A stretch of DNA of 64,000 nucleotides from Caprimulgus europaeus (lineage: Eukaryota; Chordata; Aves; Caprimulgiformes; Caprimulgidae). The DNA is taken from the NCBI GenBank assembly GCA_907165065.1, contig OU015524.1, positions 1,054,001 to 1,118,000 of the forward strand, in the 5' to 3' direction. The position numbers were made by a program, and so were the translations under genes. The notes beneath the pieces are model-generated. The model did not search any database and was not told the origin of the DNA. It saw only the letters and a program-made list of their open reading frames with translations. Shown piece by piece: positions 1 through 12,635 of this stretch (position 1 is the stretch's first letter; the number at the start of each line of letters is the position of its first letter).

Positions 1-1
1 G

Positions 2-115
2 GAGCCTCCAAGCATTAGTGAAAGTTCTCCTCCTTCTAAAAAGTCTTTTCTGTTTGTGATGGAGGAATTGGAGGAACAAGCTGTGAGGGGAAATGCATTT
101 GAAACTGGACAGTGA
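2..115 (+). CDS. possible 3' part of a coding exon (partial)
   Basis: From base 2 the frame is open for 37 codons and ends with TGA at 113-115. The peptide is rich in Ser/Pro at first (PPSISESSPPS), then reads KKSFLFVMEELEEQAVRG, a mixed charged and hydrophobic stretch that looks more like real protein than most frames here. A GTGAGT splice donor begins at 112, so the block could be an internal exon ending at 111 after two bases of a codon (phase 2). Alternatively it is the C-terminus of a protein followed by a 3' UTR; AATAAA occurs downstream, for example at 3740. The start lies outside the window. I do not recognise the protein family. The last exon base is A rather than the usual G, which weakens the donor. 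This is an inference from composition and a splice motif only. Confidence 0.4.
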   Translation, partial: EPPSISESSPPSKKSFLFVMEELEEQAVRGNAFETGQ

Positions 116-117
116 GT

Positions 118-2775
118 AATGAAGTGATGGCCTCGGCCTCGAAATCTGAAATAAGAAGTCTGTGTTGTGCCCGAAAGAGGAAGTCTGAACTCTGCAATTA
201 ACATTTCAGACTTTGTTTGAAGTTGGTGATTTTGAAGGTTATCTTGTGTGACCAAACTAGCACAGATATGTGTGTCTGGGCAGGGAATGAATCGTGTTCT
301 GGATTGATTACTCCTGGGCCCTGCAGTTGGATTTTGACAAATCCATCCAGTCCCATGCTGTGGAATGTGTGGACAAGGTTCAAGTTTGCACTGATGGAAA
401 TGGAAACCCCTTGCTAGACTGAGTTCAGTTTGTTTTCACATGTGGTGTGTTGTCTATCTGGTATGTCTGTTTTATTTATAGCTATATAAATACTTTTTTT
501 TTTTTAAAAAAAAAAGCTGGTTGGTGATTTTCACATCAATATTGTGTTTTCAACAGAAAATGGCGTATGAGTCAGCAGAGGCTGCTGGCAAAGCTCTATC
601 ATTTGGATCTAAAAATATTTGGTTTTAATGAAACATTGGGAAATGAAGACTTGGAATTGTGGTGGGTTTTTTTTTCCCCTGTAAAGTCATGAAGAACTTG
701 ATGCATCTGTTAACAAATTGGTTTTTGTTAAAAACAGTTTGAGTGAAAGAATATCGCAGCTGGCTCATACGTTATATATGTGTTATGTTTTGTCTGCTGA
801 GACCACAGAAAACAACATCTTTGTACATAGTAGGCAAAACTAGATTTGCAAAGGCTGGGGTTTGTTGTTGTGATTTTGTTTGGATTTTTTTTTAGTGTTG
901 TCTAGAGATTAAAAAAACCCACCCTGGTAAATTTGCCAATATTTTCATTCAGTCTGGCAGCTTTTCTTTGAAACTTTGAATTCCAAAGAGTGTGGCCTGT
1001 TTGCTTAGAGAAAGCAGGGGGCCCACTTCACAGTGTTTGCTCTGAGGTTGGTGCACTGACAGGCAGGCATTTGTCCACATTTTTTTTATTATTAACTAGA
1101 ATAAGCAGTTTAATAACTGGGATTAAACCATCAGATCATGACAGAGTAGCATTAGCTGCAGGAACCAGGTTGGAAGGGATTCCAGATGTGATTAGATGAA
1201 TACCTGCCCTTTAGGGGAAATAGCTCAGTGGGCCTCCGCTGTTACTGGGAAGGGAAATGTTTCTTGGGCCTTTCTAGGCAGGTGTCCCAGGTTTGCGTTT
1301 TCACAGCCATGTTGCAAACCCCCAGTGCAGAAGAATGGGCTGTATGCTAGACTGGAGCCAAAACTGGCTCCCTAATGAGAGTCCAGGGTTTGCCAGAACA
1401 CACAAGATCCTGCTATTGCCTTGAGTAACTTACATTTTTGTTATAAATGCAGAAGTGCGTTTGCAGTGTGCCAGTAGGTGAATATTGCCTTAGGGGCAGG
1501 GGCAGGATCAGAGACTTCTGCTGAAGGGGAGAGTTCCCCCTCCGACTGAAACTAATAGCAAAACCTTACTGGTTGCAGTGGGATCAAAAATGGTCATGAA
1601 GTTACACCTTCCCTCAGCCAATATAAGTAGAGATGTTTAAGTTTTTCATGATTGAGCTTGTAGTATGTTCACATATGGATATGTATTCAGGGGTATGAGA
1701 GACTCTGCTAAAAATCAGAAGTAGAAAAATTAGTTTTTGATTGAAAATACTTGTTTTCTAGCAGTGTATTTAGAGATCAAAATAATGTAAAAACCTTCTT
1801 GTTTGACTGCAGAAGTTCATTCTGTTAGGAGCTGGCAGAATCTGCCTCGCTGTTCTGGGATGCATGCTGAGGATGAATTTTTTTCCATTATTAACCACTT
1901 TGGGTCATACATTGCAAAAGTACTTAGGTGCTAAAATAATGGTGGGAATCTGGCCCTGAAGCACTACAGGAGGCTTTCCCTAAACACTGCGGTGCACTGC
2001 CGTTCCAGGCTGTGTGATGGGAGATGTATTGCACAAAAAGACCTCACAAATCTATCTGTAAACAGCTCCACTGTCTGCCTAGTCACTGTGTAAGGAAAAC
2101 AAAATGGACTTAGGGCACCACATTAATATTAGTGAAGAAATAAAATGTCAAGTTAGAGTATGCAATCATCTTAAAACCTTCTTCCCTGATCAGTCTTGAG
2201 CACAGGCTGATAGTGCAAACCTCTGCTAAGGCAGAACACAGGCGTAAGGCTTTGAGAGAGGAATGGTAAAGGTGACTCTAAAGGTCCAGATAAATTTAAA
2301 TAAGTCTTGGAGAAATTATCCAAACTGGTAACTTTCACCTTTTTGTTTTATTATGTATTTGCTCTGCCCCACTTCATTGCAAGGCTGTGGTAATGTAACT
2401 TGGTCAAAGGGAGCTGGAGGATCAGGTAGAGGACAGAGAACAGTGACAGTTGTAATAGTTCCAGTCTAACCCTGTTTCAGTGAATACCTTTTTCTTCTTG
2501 TTCTTCTGGCAGCTTGTTCTGCTGTGTGAGAGACTGGACCTTTGTTTCCTTTTCCCTGTGGTGCAGAGGAGCGTTTCAGGTGACTGTAGAACCACTTGCT
2601 TCCACAATAGGGTGCTGTATGAAGATGCTCTTCCCTAAGAGAAGTGCGTAGTCCTGAAAGAGTCACAGGAAGAAATCTTGCACAGTATTGGGGTTTAGAA
2701 GTTTCTCTAAATAGGTCTGGCCTGCACTAAAGTTTGTCCTTTTTTTTTTCCCCTTCAATTTCTGCATTTATCTAT
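118..2775. other. gene-free, intron-like unique DNA
   Basis: No coding, RNA or recognisable mobile sequence was seen. The DNA is AT-rich with many short T runs. One AP-1/MAF-like site (TGAGTCAGCA) lies at 568-577, just after an acceptor-like TTTTCAACAG and an ATG whose frame closes after 22 codons. The scattered frames of 60-70 codons have no protein-like features. Confidence 0.6.
494..515. repeat. T12-A10 homopolymer pair
   Basis: A run of twelve T is followed directly by ten A. The tract is self-complementary, could extrude as a hairpin and is likely length-variable. It shows no target-site duplication or element body beside it, so it is probably simple low-complexity DNA. Confidence 0.85.
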
Positions 2776-2810
2776 GGCCTGGTCCAAAGCCTGCTGAAGT
2801 CAGTCTTTGT
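2776..2810. repeat. possible relic of an ancient amniote interspersed repeat
   Basis: The sequence GGCCTGGTCCAAAGCC followed by CTGAAGTCAGTCTTT resembles one arm of the old GGCCTGATCCAAAGCCC / GAAGTCAATGG type repeat scattered through bird and reptile genomes. The match is by memory of the pattern, the copy is degraded, and I cannot name the family with certainty. Confidence 0.35.
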
Positions 2811-5800
2811 ATGAACCTTGATTAGTCCCCTTAGAAAATTTGTTTTGGCTTCTGTGATTGAGAGATTTGCATGACTGACATGAAATTAAGCCAGGCCAAA
2901 GAAAGCACTTTATTTCCATCACCTGCAAGGGAAATAAAGTTGACATTTTTTTTCAACTTCTCAACCCTCCTTTCTGAAACCCTTTGCTGCTACCCAGAGT
3001 GTCTGGCTGCTGTTCCTAGTGAAGAGTAGTGCCCCTCTAGTGTAACGCACAAGATCATCTTGGTCAAGTTTGCCCAATGGAGAGCACAAAACCCAGGTGT
3101 AGGTCAGAAGGAGAGGGCTTTGCCTGAGAAATCTCCTCTGTGGTTTTGGAAGAACACACACCTTGCTGCCACGAGTTCTCAACAGCACGCTGGGTATTTC
3201 GGAGCTGGACCAGATTGGGGTGAAAACTGAGGGGTCACCACAGGGGAGAGGTTGGTGGCTTAAGGTCGAAAGAACTGCAGCAGAACAAAATCTCTCACAG
3301 GTGAGCCTGACAGACTTGTGTTTGGACCTCATTCAGCAGTTCCTGTTGCAAATGAAGAGCAGCCTTATTTGAGGCCCCAACATGAAATGAACTTTGGAAG
3401 AAGTGGTGCAAGCCACAGATAATTCATTTGTATCTTGCTTTTTACCTGCTTATTTCAGTCTTCTGAGTGCCCCTAAGCCTTGTGGAAGACTAAGTGTCTC
3501 TGATAAAAAATGAGATCATGACAGTAAAGAGGTAATCCTTCTTTTCTTGTCTTTCCCTGTATTTCTAGTGCTTCCAAAACAAATATTTAGGTTAAAAAAA
3601 GGCAAACAAAAAGCTCCATCCATAGGTGAAGTAGTCTTTCATATTTTTATTACTGCTTTAGTAACAGTTTTCCCCACACCTGGGGCTTTAATGAAGCATG
3701 AAAAAAATGTAGGAAAACATCAATATGCTTCTCAGTCTGAATAAAAGCATTTTGTTTTTTCAAGTTGGTCTGGAGCCTGTTGCAGTTGATGAGCCCTTCC
3801 AGGGGGCTTTGGGTCAGGCCCTAGGTTTCTTAATTTTTGGGGGATACAGGGTGAGGGAGCACAGATGCACTGAGTGCTCCAGGGCTGACTTTTGGGGGGC
3901 TTGTGCAAGAGGAAGCTGCATTAGTCCATTCCCACAGAGGATGTGGTTTTGCTCCCCACTTTCATGGTAGGAGCAGCTGTGAAGGAAACACAGCAGGGAA
4001 AACCCAAGTGTGGGGAGTGTCTGTGACCTCTTCTGCTGCTTCCTAACCCCCTCCCTGTGCCCCCCGAGACGTGCTGCGTGCTTCCTGGGACGGTGGGTGA
4101 CTGGGAGCAAGAGGATCTGTTGCGTGGCTGGTGTGGTACTTTTACTGGAGAAGTTGCTTGAAACTGGGAGAAGTCAAACTGATGATTTTAAAAGAGAAAC
4201 TCAAACCCTCAAACATGGAAATTACAGCTTTTTAATGAATTGAAGTTATTTCACCTGTTCTTTTATTTTTGACTGTACCTTGTTTGGATGCTTGGATGAA
4301 CAAACAGCTTTTTTTTGTCTTGTATATATCTTAAATTTGCATTATATAAGCAACTTCTTAGAATAATTGATAAAGATAAATCAGTCAACTTGTGGTAATT
4401 TAAAACCAAAAGTAAATAAGCATTCCTTGTTTCAGTGCCTTTGTCTTTAAAGCCTTAGGTATGTTTTTTTCCCTCTCCAACTGAGATCAATATGGGTGCT
4501 TTTGTCTCAAAACAGAGACCTAAGTACCAAATTATGGAACAGATTCCTCCTTTGAAAATGCCACTGTCACTTGAAAATGCCATGTGTACAATGCAGCTGT
4601 CTGACTTCCCGGGCTTACAAAGAAACAAAACCACGTGAAGCCTATAAACAAGCTTGTAACTCGATGTGTAAAATTTCAGTGTTTATTTCCAATGTTTGGA
4701 GACTCTCCTTTGCTGCTAAGTAGTGTGTTTGCTTTCAAAAACTCCCACCCTTCAAGTGATCATATTGAGTTTTGTAGCTTTTGTCATCACTTCTGTTCAC
4801 ACACTCTTCCACAAGTCTGAATAATGCAGTATGTTTTTAGCCTCAAACTTGTTCTTGCTTTTTAGTCTTTAGTCTACTTTTTCCCCTACCACACAGTTAT
4901 ATTTGGGGTTTTTTCACCTCTTTTTTAGTCCTTCCTATCAAGTATTTATTTATTTTTTTAACCATCTCATCAGATGTGGGCTTCTGAGTTTCTGCCTCTG
5001 AACTGCCACTGAGCTCATGCTTTTAACACATCCCTGCTGTCATTAAAACAACCCTCCGTGGCTGATCCGCAGAGGGGAGGAAGTGACCGGCTGCTGGTGG
5101 TGGTGATGAATATGATGACTATGCTGGTTTGTCATCTGGCATTGCCGTTGTTGTTGTCTTCAGCTGGTGTTCATTTGTGTTTCTGATCTTACAGAGGTAT
5201 CAATACGGGATGCTTTTATTCAAGTTTGGCCAAAAGAGATCTTTTGAGAGAGTAATAAATCCTCGAGGTTTCGGCTCTATGGATATTGCAACACCCGCTT
5301 GGAATATTGTGATGAAAATTCTGTAGTCCAAACAGCTTTGGTTCAGATCTGTGGCTATACAGCAAATCTCTGAGGAATATTTATGAACAGATGACACCCT
5401 TACCAGAACCAGATTGGCACGTGAGAGGGCCTTTTGCTCTTCGAGGTGCTGTTTTTATAGAGTGAGATGTAGATGCATTTAAGGCTCATATCCTCCAGTC
5501 AGGAGGAGTTAGGATTTCAGAAGGTCTGAGCCTTGGTCACTGCATTTCCCAAAGAACACAGCATAGTACCTACATCCTCCTTTTACACTGGAGCTGACCT
5601 TCCAGCTTCAGCTGGAGTGGTGTTGAGAGGAACGCCTCTCAGCAGAGACAGCTGCTGTGTTGCAAACCAGAGCTGGCTGCCCTTTGCAATAATCTTGGCA
5701 ATTTAGCCCAGTGCTTTCAGAGAGAAAGTGCAAACAGTGGTCTTTAGTGTAGCACAAGAAATGATCAGCATGGATCTTGTTATCATTAATAGAATTTTTT

Positions 5801-5812
5801 TCTCTCCTTTAG
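2811..5812. other. gene-free unique DNA
   Basis: Nothing recognisable was seen apart from weak homopolymers. A 123-codon minus-strand frame at 2961-3332 lacks domain or composition signals and is treated as chance. AATAAA signals occur at several places (for example 3740), but none follows a convincing transcript. The stretch 5129-5326 is open on the + strand and includes a hydrophobic segment, but has no splice or promoter context. Confidence 0.55.
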
Positions 5813-5951
5813 ATCTTAAATGCCCTTGCTGGAAAAGAGAAGTTTGAAAACTACAGTCTTCCTGGCTTTACTTTTTGAATTTTCCAGTTGGTGCTGCTAG
5901 CAAGACAGCCTAGGACCCTGCTCCAAGATGACCAGTGCTAACTCTGGAAAG
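5813..5951 (+). other. candidate 5' exon with an initiator ATG
   Basis: This 139-base block has a strong acceptor (TTCTCTCCTTTAG ending at 5812) and a strong donor (GGAAAG then GTATGT at 5952), the best acceptor-donor pair I found. Near its 3' end, ATG at 5928 has A at -3 and starts the short frame MTSANSGK, ending exactly at the donor in phase 0. An in-frame TAG lies 27 bases upstream of this ATG, so the ATG would be a true first codon, which suits a 5' UTR exon carrying the start. The protein is not recognised. If the frame at 2-111 were spliced to this block, translation would stop after two codons, so the two do not belong to one simple coding transcript. It may instead be a non-coding or chance exon. 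Confidence 0.35.
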
Positions 5952-8900
5952 GTATGTTTACTTTTTTTGGTATGTTCAACATATCCTTAGCCTGGCAATG
6001 GCTCTGTGGATGCAGTGGAGAAGCAAAGAATAAATTCTGCTATGCAAGATGACGAGATGCTGCGGGGGATCTTCACAGGCCTTACGGTAAGCACTTGAAC
6101 GTAGGCTGAGTACATTGCTGGGCTCTGTCTGGCCAAAGGTGTTTGGGAGAGGTTCATGTGTGTGGCAAGTCAGAATGTCATTATATACTTGACTGCTAGG
6201 CTTTAAGTATATAAAATAAAAAAAGTGTATATTGGTGTATAAAATCTGATCCTCTGCATAATTCATGAAGTTACAAATTGCCAGGGATACAAGACCTCAC
6301 AGATGTACCACATACAGCTTTTCAGTGTGCTTGGCTCAGCCATGCTTACCTTTGTGGATTATGTCTGGAAAGATACTCAGTCATCAGCAAATGGAACTGC
6401 TGCACTTGTCTGTCCCCTTTTGTTGCTGCCTAGAAGTGAGAAGGGCTGTAGGGTAACCACTGCTATTCACCTGGCTTTGTGGCACTGCTGAGAGCCAGAA
6501 AGGGCACTCTGAGCATGCTGCAGCTATGTACTGCTTCGGTTTTTTTCTTCCATGAGCTGAAAACTGGCCTCTGCTTTGATCAGAATTCCAGGGAGGGGAC
6601 AAAATAAACAATGCTGGAGTTGTGTGGGGGTTTCTTTTTAAATCTGTGTAAGTGCAGCAAACATTAATTGCTCATAAAAGTGTTTTCCCTCACAGTGGGG
6701 AAACAATTTTCTTATTAATTGCTTCTCTGCTTTCAAGTGGAGAATAAAAAAAGGACTTGGAGAAGGACAGAGATGTGGCATGACTGAGAGATGAGTAGTG
6801 TGCAAGCAGAGTGCACACTGGTAACTGTTTCCTTTCACAGCTGAGAATGCTCATCACATGTACCAAGCAAAATACAATGCAGATTCTTTCTGGGTCCTGC
6901 TTTTCTGGGATGGAAGAGGAGAAGGGGTAGTGGTTTGAGACTGGCCCAGGTACAGCCCTGGGAGAAGTGGGGTGAGACGGCTGAGACTGCAAGAGGTGTT
7001 TTCTGGCTACCATTAAAGGGTCTCTGCTTTTGTCAGGGCCTGTCCAGTCTTGTGAAGGTGCAAAAACAAATTATTAAACCACTTCATCATGAAACTAAGG
7101 AAAAGCAGCAGACTGCTGGGCTGTGCAGCATGTCTCAAATGAAAAAGTAAGCTAAAATCAGCTTCCAGAAGAAGATAAATAGAAGGCATGTAGCCAAGGC
7201 ATTGCAGAACCTACTTAGTTCCTACTTACATTGTGCTGAGCAATGGTAGCTCTTCTCTGGCTTTCTACATACCCATAATCTTCTTCCAAGACAAATAAAA
7301 CATAAACCCTCAACCTTGTGTCGTCATTCTGTGTGGTCAAAAGCTTATCATAGGTGTATTAGAATGTTAATTGATTAGCCTGCCAAGTAATTTGATACTC
7401 CTGTGCATAGCTCTGTATAGCTGGATACCTACTCCTGTGTAGTGCCAGTTCTCCTGTGTCAGTGTGGGGCAGCCTATGGCAATATCCATGAGGCACAGCA
7501 TACATACAGGCAGATGTGCAGCTTACCTTGTCTAGGGGTATCTCCTGTCCATGTGTACTGAAATGTGACAGCTCAGAGGTGCAGATAGAAATGAAAAACA
7601 TCTAATTCATCAGCTTTCAGCAGAGGTGAGTAATTACAGTGTAAACAGGTGAGATAGCAAATGTGACTTCACTTTTTTGTTTATAATTCTAAAGAGTTTA
7701 TGCACTTTCAAGAAAGATTTACATGAAGAAGGCAGATAAGTAAATAAATGAAGTGAGTATATGATTAATGTTTTTAAAACAGCAAATGCTTCCCATTTGT
7801 AACATTCTTGAAATAGATTGGCCATGTAGGCCTTGTTTTTCTTCCTGCTTTACAAGGTGGTCTGTGTTTTGTTTATTTACTGTACAAATTTATGTTCAAT
7901 GCCTCCTTTTCTGTTTAATCCCCAGGAGAATTTTGGTGACTGGCAAGATCATTAAACTGTATTAATATAAGTTCAATTAAATCTTTAGAAAATGTGTATG
8001 ATAAATTACTGTATGTGTAATTAAAAGGAATGAACAAGTTGAATAATGATAAAGCAGGAGAATGAAATTACATGTGAGATGAGATGTAATGTTAAGAAGG
8101 GACCCGCATAAGCACACAGTTTCACTTTTCAAGGTACTGCAGACCACAACTAAAACTGCAACAGATCCATCCTGTGATCATGAGTGTGTTTACTACTGCT
8201 TAATGTTGTCTGCTTACTGCTGTCCTCATCTGTTGCTGCTCATCTTGTACTCTGTCCACAGCAGTGGAGAACATGGTACTGCTGTGTATCAGCATTTCTA
8301 CAGGTTATAATCATGACAGAGCTGCAGGCAGTGGCTGTAAGGAGTTGGCAGTGGGGCAGCCTCAGTGGTAGGGGCTGGAAGGAATGGCTTTCTGAGAAAT
8401 AAGGAGTCTGTAGAAGAGAAATAGCTGTTCTCAGTTCACTTGCTAGTGACCATGCCATAAAAATCTTCACTCTTTGTGCAAAGTGGTGGTTTTGGCAGGG
8501 TAACTAAATCCTGGTTCTGCTGAGGACAAAAGCCCTGCCTGTGTGTTCAGCAAGTGCTTCAGTGCTTTCCTGCAGGCAGGAGTGCAGAATAGCCTGTCCA
8601 GTCTGAACAAGCAACAGGAGCTCATCGTGTGGCTGTTTGAACTCTGTATTGACCAAATTGGCAGTGGTTAAATGCAGGTAGATGGAGTGGCTGACAAACA
8701 CTTTAAATATACAGCAAGTAGGTAAATCAAGTTTGAAGTAAGAGATCCTTTCTAGCAAAGTTCAGGAGGGCTGATACAGGGGCTGCCATTTCAAGCTGGA
8801 GGAGGCTTGTTCAGAATGGCCTTATCTGGATAAAACTTTTAATGTGAAACTTTTGGGGGATCTAAAATACGTAAATGCAAGCTTGGTTAGACTGGCTGAC

Positions 8901-10298
8901 AAATCAGTATTGGGGTGTTCTGGCTGCAAAATGAAAAGTCTCAAGATTTCAAGTACCAGTTTGATATCCTTAGTAAAGTGCTTCTAACTGTTTGAAATTA
9001 TATTTTGTTTAAAAATGTTCCATTAAAAGGAGTAGCTTAGGGAGAAGCCATTCAGTTTTGTAGAAATCCTCTTTTAATACATGCAGAACAACTACAGTGG
9101 TCTTGATTCACTCAGACAAACAAGATTAGGAATTTCTTCACACAGAAACTAAGTGCATGTTAAAAATGAGTGAATATTTACTTGATATATCACTAATTGG
9201 GAGCATCCTGCACTAATTATAGGTCAACACCGGCTTTTAGTCTCTCAGTTCCACTGTACCATTCTTAATTTGAATTTTTTAAAATGCAAAAGAATTTTAA
9301 AAGGGCCATAATTGCTGCTGGCACTGTGGTGGGATCTCTGTGCTGTCCTGGCCTCTGCCAAGAAGGAAGTTTTTGTCTGGGAAGTTCATATTGTTACTTA
9401 TATGCCTCAGTTTTCCTCACTTGTAAAGGAAATGCTGATACTGAAATGTGTTGGTAGCAAGGGAGAGGGAGGCTCAGCGTATGAGATGGCCATTGTGATT
9501 ACACAGGAGTTGGCTTTAGTACCACTTCAAATGCTGCATCTGAATGACTCAGTGTTATGGAGATTCTTATGTTAGAGGTTGTCATTTATAGAGTGAAATG
9601 AGGTGGGTTTGGTTCAGTGACTCAACTGCAGTAAGTCTGCGTGGGGAAAAAGAAAGTGTGGCAAGGTAGTGATGGGCATCACTCGGAGCTCTGAGCCTCT
9701 GTTGAGGTGAGAATGTTTCAATCTGGTAGGAAAATAGGCTTCTACTCCTGTCTTCCTGTGACCACTCTTGCCCAAATCCTTCAGCATTCAGATGCAAAAC
9801 CTTAGACCCAAACCCTCTCAGGTCTAGGTGGTATTATTTCACTCCTCCTACGCTTACCCCCCAACTCCCACGGAGTTGATGGTGTTCAGATTGAGTCTTG
9901 GATTCATCTTACAATGGAGAGGTGCAAGCCATAAAGCCCAGATTAAGGGGCTTGAAGTGTCTTTTAGAGCTGTGCTGTATTTGGCAATTTATCTTCCTTT
10001 GGGGTTGACAGAATTTTTTTGGCAGTCAAGTTTTCACTCCTGAGTTTTGCTTTGAGATTCAGGTTCTAATAAATCTGAAATGTGGAGCAGAATTCAGTCC
10101 AAGTGAGTGAATTTCCCATGGTTTCTGTCTGAAACAATAAATCCTTCCTCAAGAGAGAGAAGGGCAAACTTCCACCTTGGTTCATCCAAAAGATTTGCAG
10201 ATGCTTTTATGAACCTGGGTTTAATTTGGGGTTTGTAAGAAAGCCTTTTCCTATTTCTTCAACTCCTGTTTCAACTCCAGGGTATAACCCTGCCTGTG
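5952..10298. other. gene-free unique DNA
   Basis: About 4.3 kb of ordinary AT-rich sequence. No transposon end, long frame, RNA gene or microsatellite was recognised. Short open frames of 60-107 codons (for example 6690-7013 minus) have no domain features. A GTAAGC donor-like motif at 6089 has only an eight-base exon possibility upstream and was not called. Confidence 0.55.
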
Positions 10299-10353
10299 TC
10301 AGAGTTAACGGGAGTTTTTCCACTCTCATTTGCAGCAAGGGCAGGATTTCCCA
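10299..10353. repeat. possible relic of an ancient amniote interspersed repeat
   Basis: The segment reads AGAGTTAACGGGAGTTTTTCC and, further on, GGGCAGGATTTCCCACC. This resembles the GTCAATGGGAGTTTTGCC ... GGAGCAGGATTT pattern of an old repeat found across birds and reptiles. The copy is diverged and the family name is uncertain. Confidence 0.4.
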
Positions 10354-10486
10354 CCCTGAAGTTTGGCCTGTTTCTGTTTATTGCCCTTATGGGCCAAATA
10401 CTGAGTTAGTAAGTGTACTTAGTGAAACAGTTATTGATTTCAAAGCTGAATTTCAAAACCTCAGGATTTCATGCTATTCCCCTTAA

Positions 10487-12635
10487 CTCTATTAAAATTG
10501 GAAGCATATTAGCTATCAGATGTACTAATGACTCCGTAGATGACACAAACTAAATTGAGGGAGTGTAGCTCACTGAGGGCATATACATTCTTGGATCTTT
10601 TCTCTGCATTTTTAACAAAGACTCTTTGGCTGCCTTGAAAAATTCACATGCCCACTTCCCAGCACTCTTTCTACCATCTGTACACACAGCACATAGTGAA
10701 CCTCCTGATTTATTTTTGTTTTAAAGTATTGTTCTGCTCTCCAGCCCACAGCCTGCTGTACCATGTAAACTGGAGCAAAAAACGTCTGTCTAATCGATCC
10801 TTATTTAATAAACAGTGTTATCAATGCCTCTGAGACAGCTGTACTGAGTATGACATGGGGACATCAGGACACTTGCTGGCTGGCTTTAATTGGCATGGCA
10901 ACGTTGTTTTTTGGCCTGGCACGCCAGATCGAAAATTGAATTTACAAAATCAAACTGTAGTTATCTACATTCCTTGATGTCCTCCCAGGTGAGCTACTGG
11001 GCTTCATGCTAATAACTTCTAAAGCAAGCAAACTTTAGCTAATTATGTGCTGGTTTATTCTCCCTTGCTAAATTTTGGCAGGTTGCTTCTGTAAATTATG
11101 AAAAATAAATGTGAAATATGCAGATGTCTTTTGTTTGAAGCAGATGTTTGGTCCGCCTTGCCAGAATCTAATCAGCTGTTTCCCTGGAGGTTTTTTTTTC
11201 TCCCCCCACCCCCAATATTGTCCAAGAGCTTTATGAAAACGTGAAGGGTTGGGGGAATGTAGAACAATAGGCCAGTGCTTTATTTTCTGGCTACCAGACT
11301 TCAAGGTAACTCGAGGTAGATTTTAGGCTGTTGTCTTCTCTGGCTAAAGCCACAGCAGATGCTGGCAGAGGGCCCATAAGGCACAATATTGTCTGAGGAC
11401 AGGCAGAATGCAAATGCAGCCTTGCCTGTAGTGGGGGAGGTGATGTGGAGTTGGGAAGGAGCCAGCCAAAGCCGGCTTTGAAGTCCTGATGGTACCGTGT
11501 GGCCGAGACCCACAACTTGTGTGCTTCCCCCACAGGGAGCCTCACAGATGGGGGAGCTACAGATCTCGAGGAGCATAGTGCAGCTGTGGTAAAGGGAAGG
11601 CAGGTGGCAGGGTCTGCTTCCTTCCCTCTTGCCCCAGCCACCCCTCTCCATGCCCCGTTGCCTGCAGCATGGTGTGGAAGGAGGTTGAATTAGCCGGCGT
11701 GGCACCCTGTGCTGCCTGGCTGGGCTAGATGGAGCCTAGCAGGGGTGTTGTGGTGTTTTGTTCCATCTCACCCAGTTCTGAATCTGCCCTTGGGGGCACT
11801 GACTGTTTGCTGTAGCCTCTTGGTTATAAGAGCATCTGAAAGTGGAGCCTTCTCCAGAAGAGTCTGATCACACTGTACCTTGTACTTTGCTCCTGGCCTG
11901 CAGTGTGACTTCCAGTCCACAGCTGAGCTGACATAGCAGCTCTGTCTCCCTTGCTATGGCACTCTACCCTCCCAAGAAGCATTTCTGTCTCAACACCAGC
12001 AGTTACTACAGTTAGAAACTGAGATAAAGTGCAAAAAAGGGTCCAGATGAAGATCCCTTGGACCTTGAGGACCATCTTCTCTGTCATTTTTGGGTGGATC
12101 TACTGATGGCTTCCAGAACATGTGCTGTTACCTTAGGTGCTTGAATCTGAATGGCAAATAGCTGCCTGAATTGATAACAACTGAGCATCTCTAGGAACCA
12201 AGAGGTATGAGGAGTGGGCAACTTCTGAGTGATAAGTACTTCAGTACTGTGGTACTACTTATTTTTTATCATGGCTGAAACACAAATCAAGAGCCTGTTG
12301 TGATAGGTGCTTTGGAAGCAATTAAAATGAATAGTCCTTGCCCTAGGGACACAGGTCTTGAGACTGTGGCGAGATGCTCTTTACTTGTGAATAGATTGCT
12401 AGAGGGAAGGATAATTCAGCAGTGTAAGACTGCTAGGGATTTTCTTTACAGAAAACCTGAAGGGAGAGAAAGAACCATTGCCACATTATTATTTTTTTTT
12501 TAGTTTCTTTACATTTAGGGTTAAAAGAATCCATTTTTGGTCCTTATGAAAGCATTTGTTTAATCTAACTTTATCATCAAGGAGTATTATTAAAAAAAAA
12601 TAAATGAAGCCTTGTAAGGCAGTATGAATATATAG
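10487..12635. other. gene-free unique DNA
   Basis: No feature was recognised. A moderately GC-rich patch at 11320-11760 carries overlapping minus-strand frames of 116 and 134 codons (11291-11705). These overlap in different frames and show Ser/Pro/Cys-rich translations typical of GC-rich non-coding DNA, so they were not called as genes. Confidence 0.55.

Noticed and set aside
1165-1205. AGGTTGGAAGGGATTCCAG, similar to the antisense CR1 3' end
   Set aside because: Only about 20 bases match and the sequence on both sides lacks any further CR1 similarity.
2961-3332. 123-codon minus-strand open frame
   Set aside because: No domain, composition or splice context; the length is expected by chance in 64 kb.
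6080-6093. GTAAGC splice donor-like motif
   Set aside because: The only upstream acceptor leaves an exon of eight bases.
11291-11705. Overlapping minus-strand frames of 116 and 134 codons
   Set aside because: Two frames open over the same GC-rich DNA, with Cys/Ser/Pro-rich translations typical of chance.
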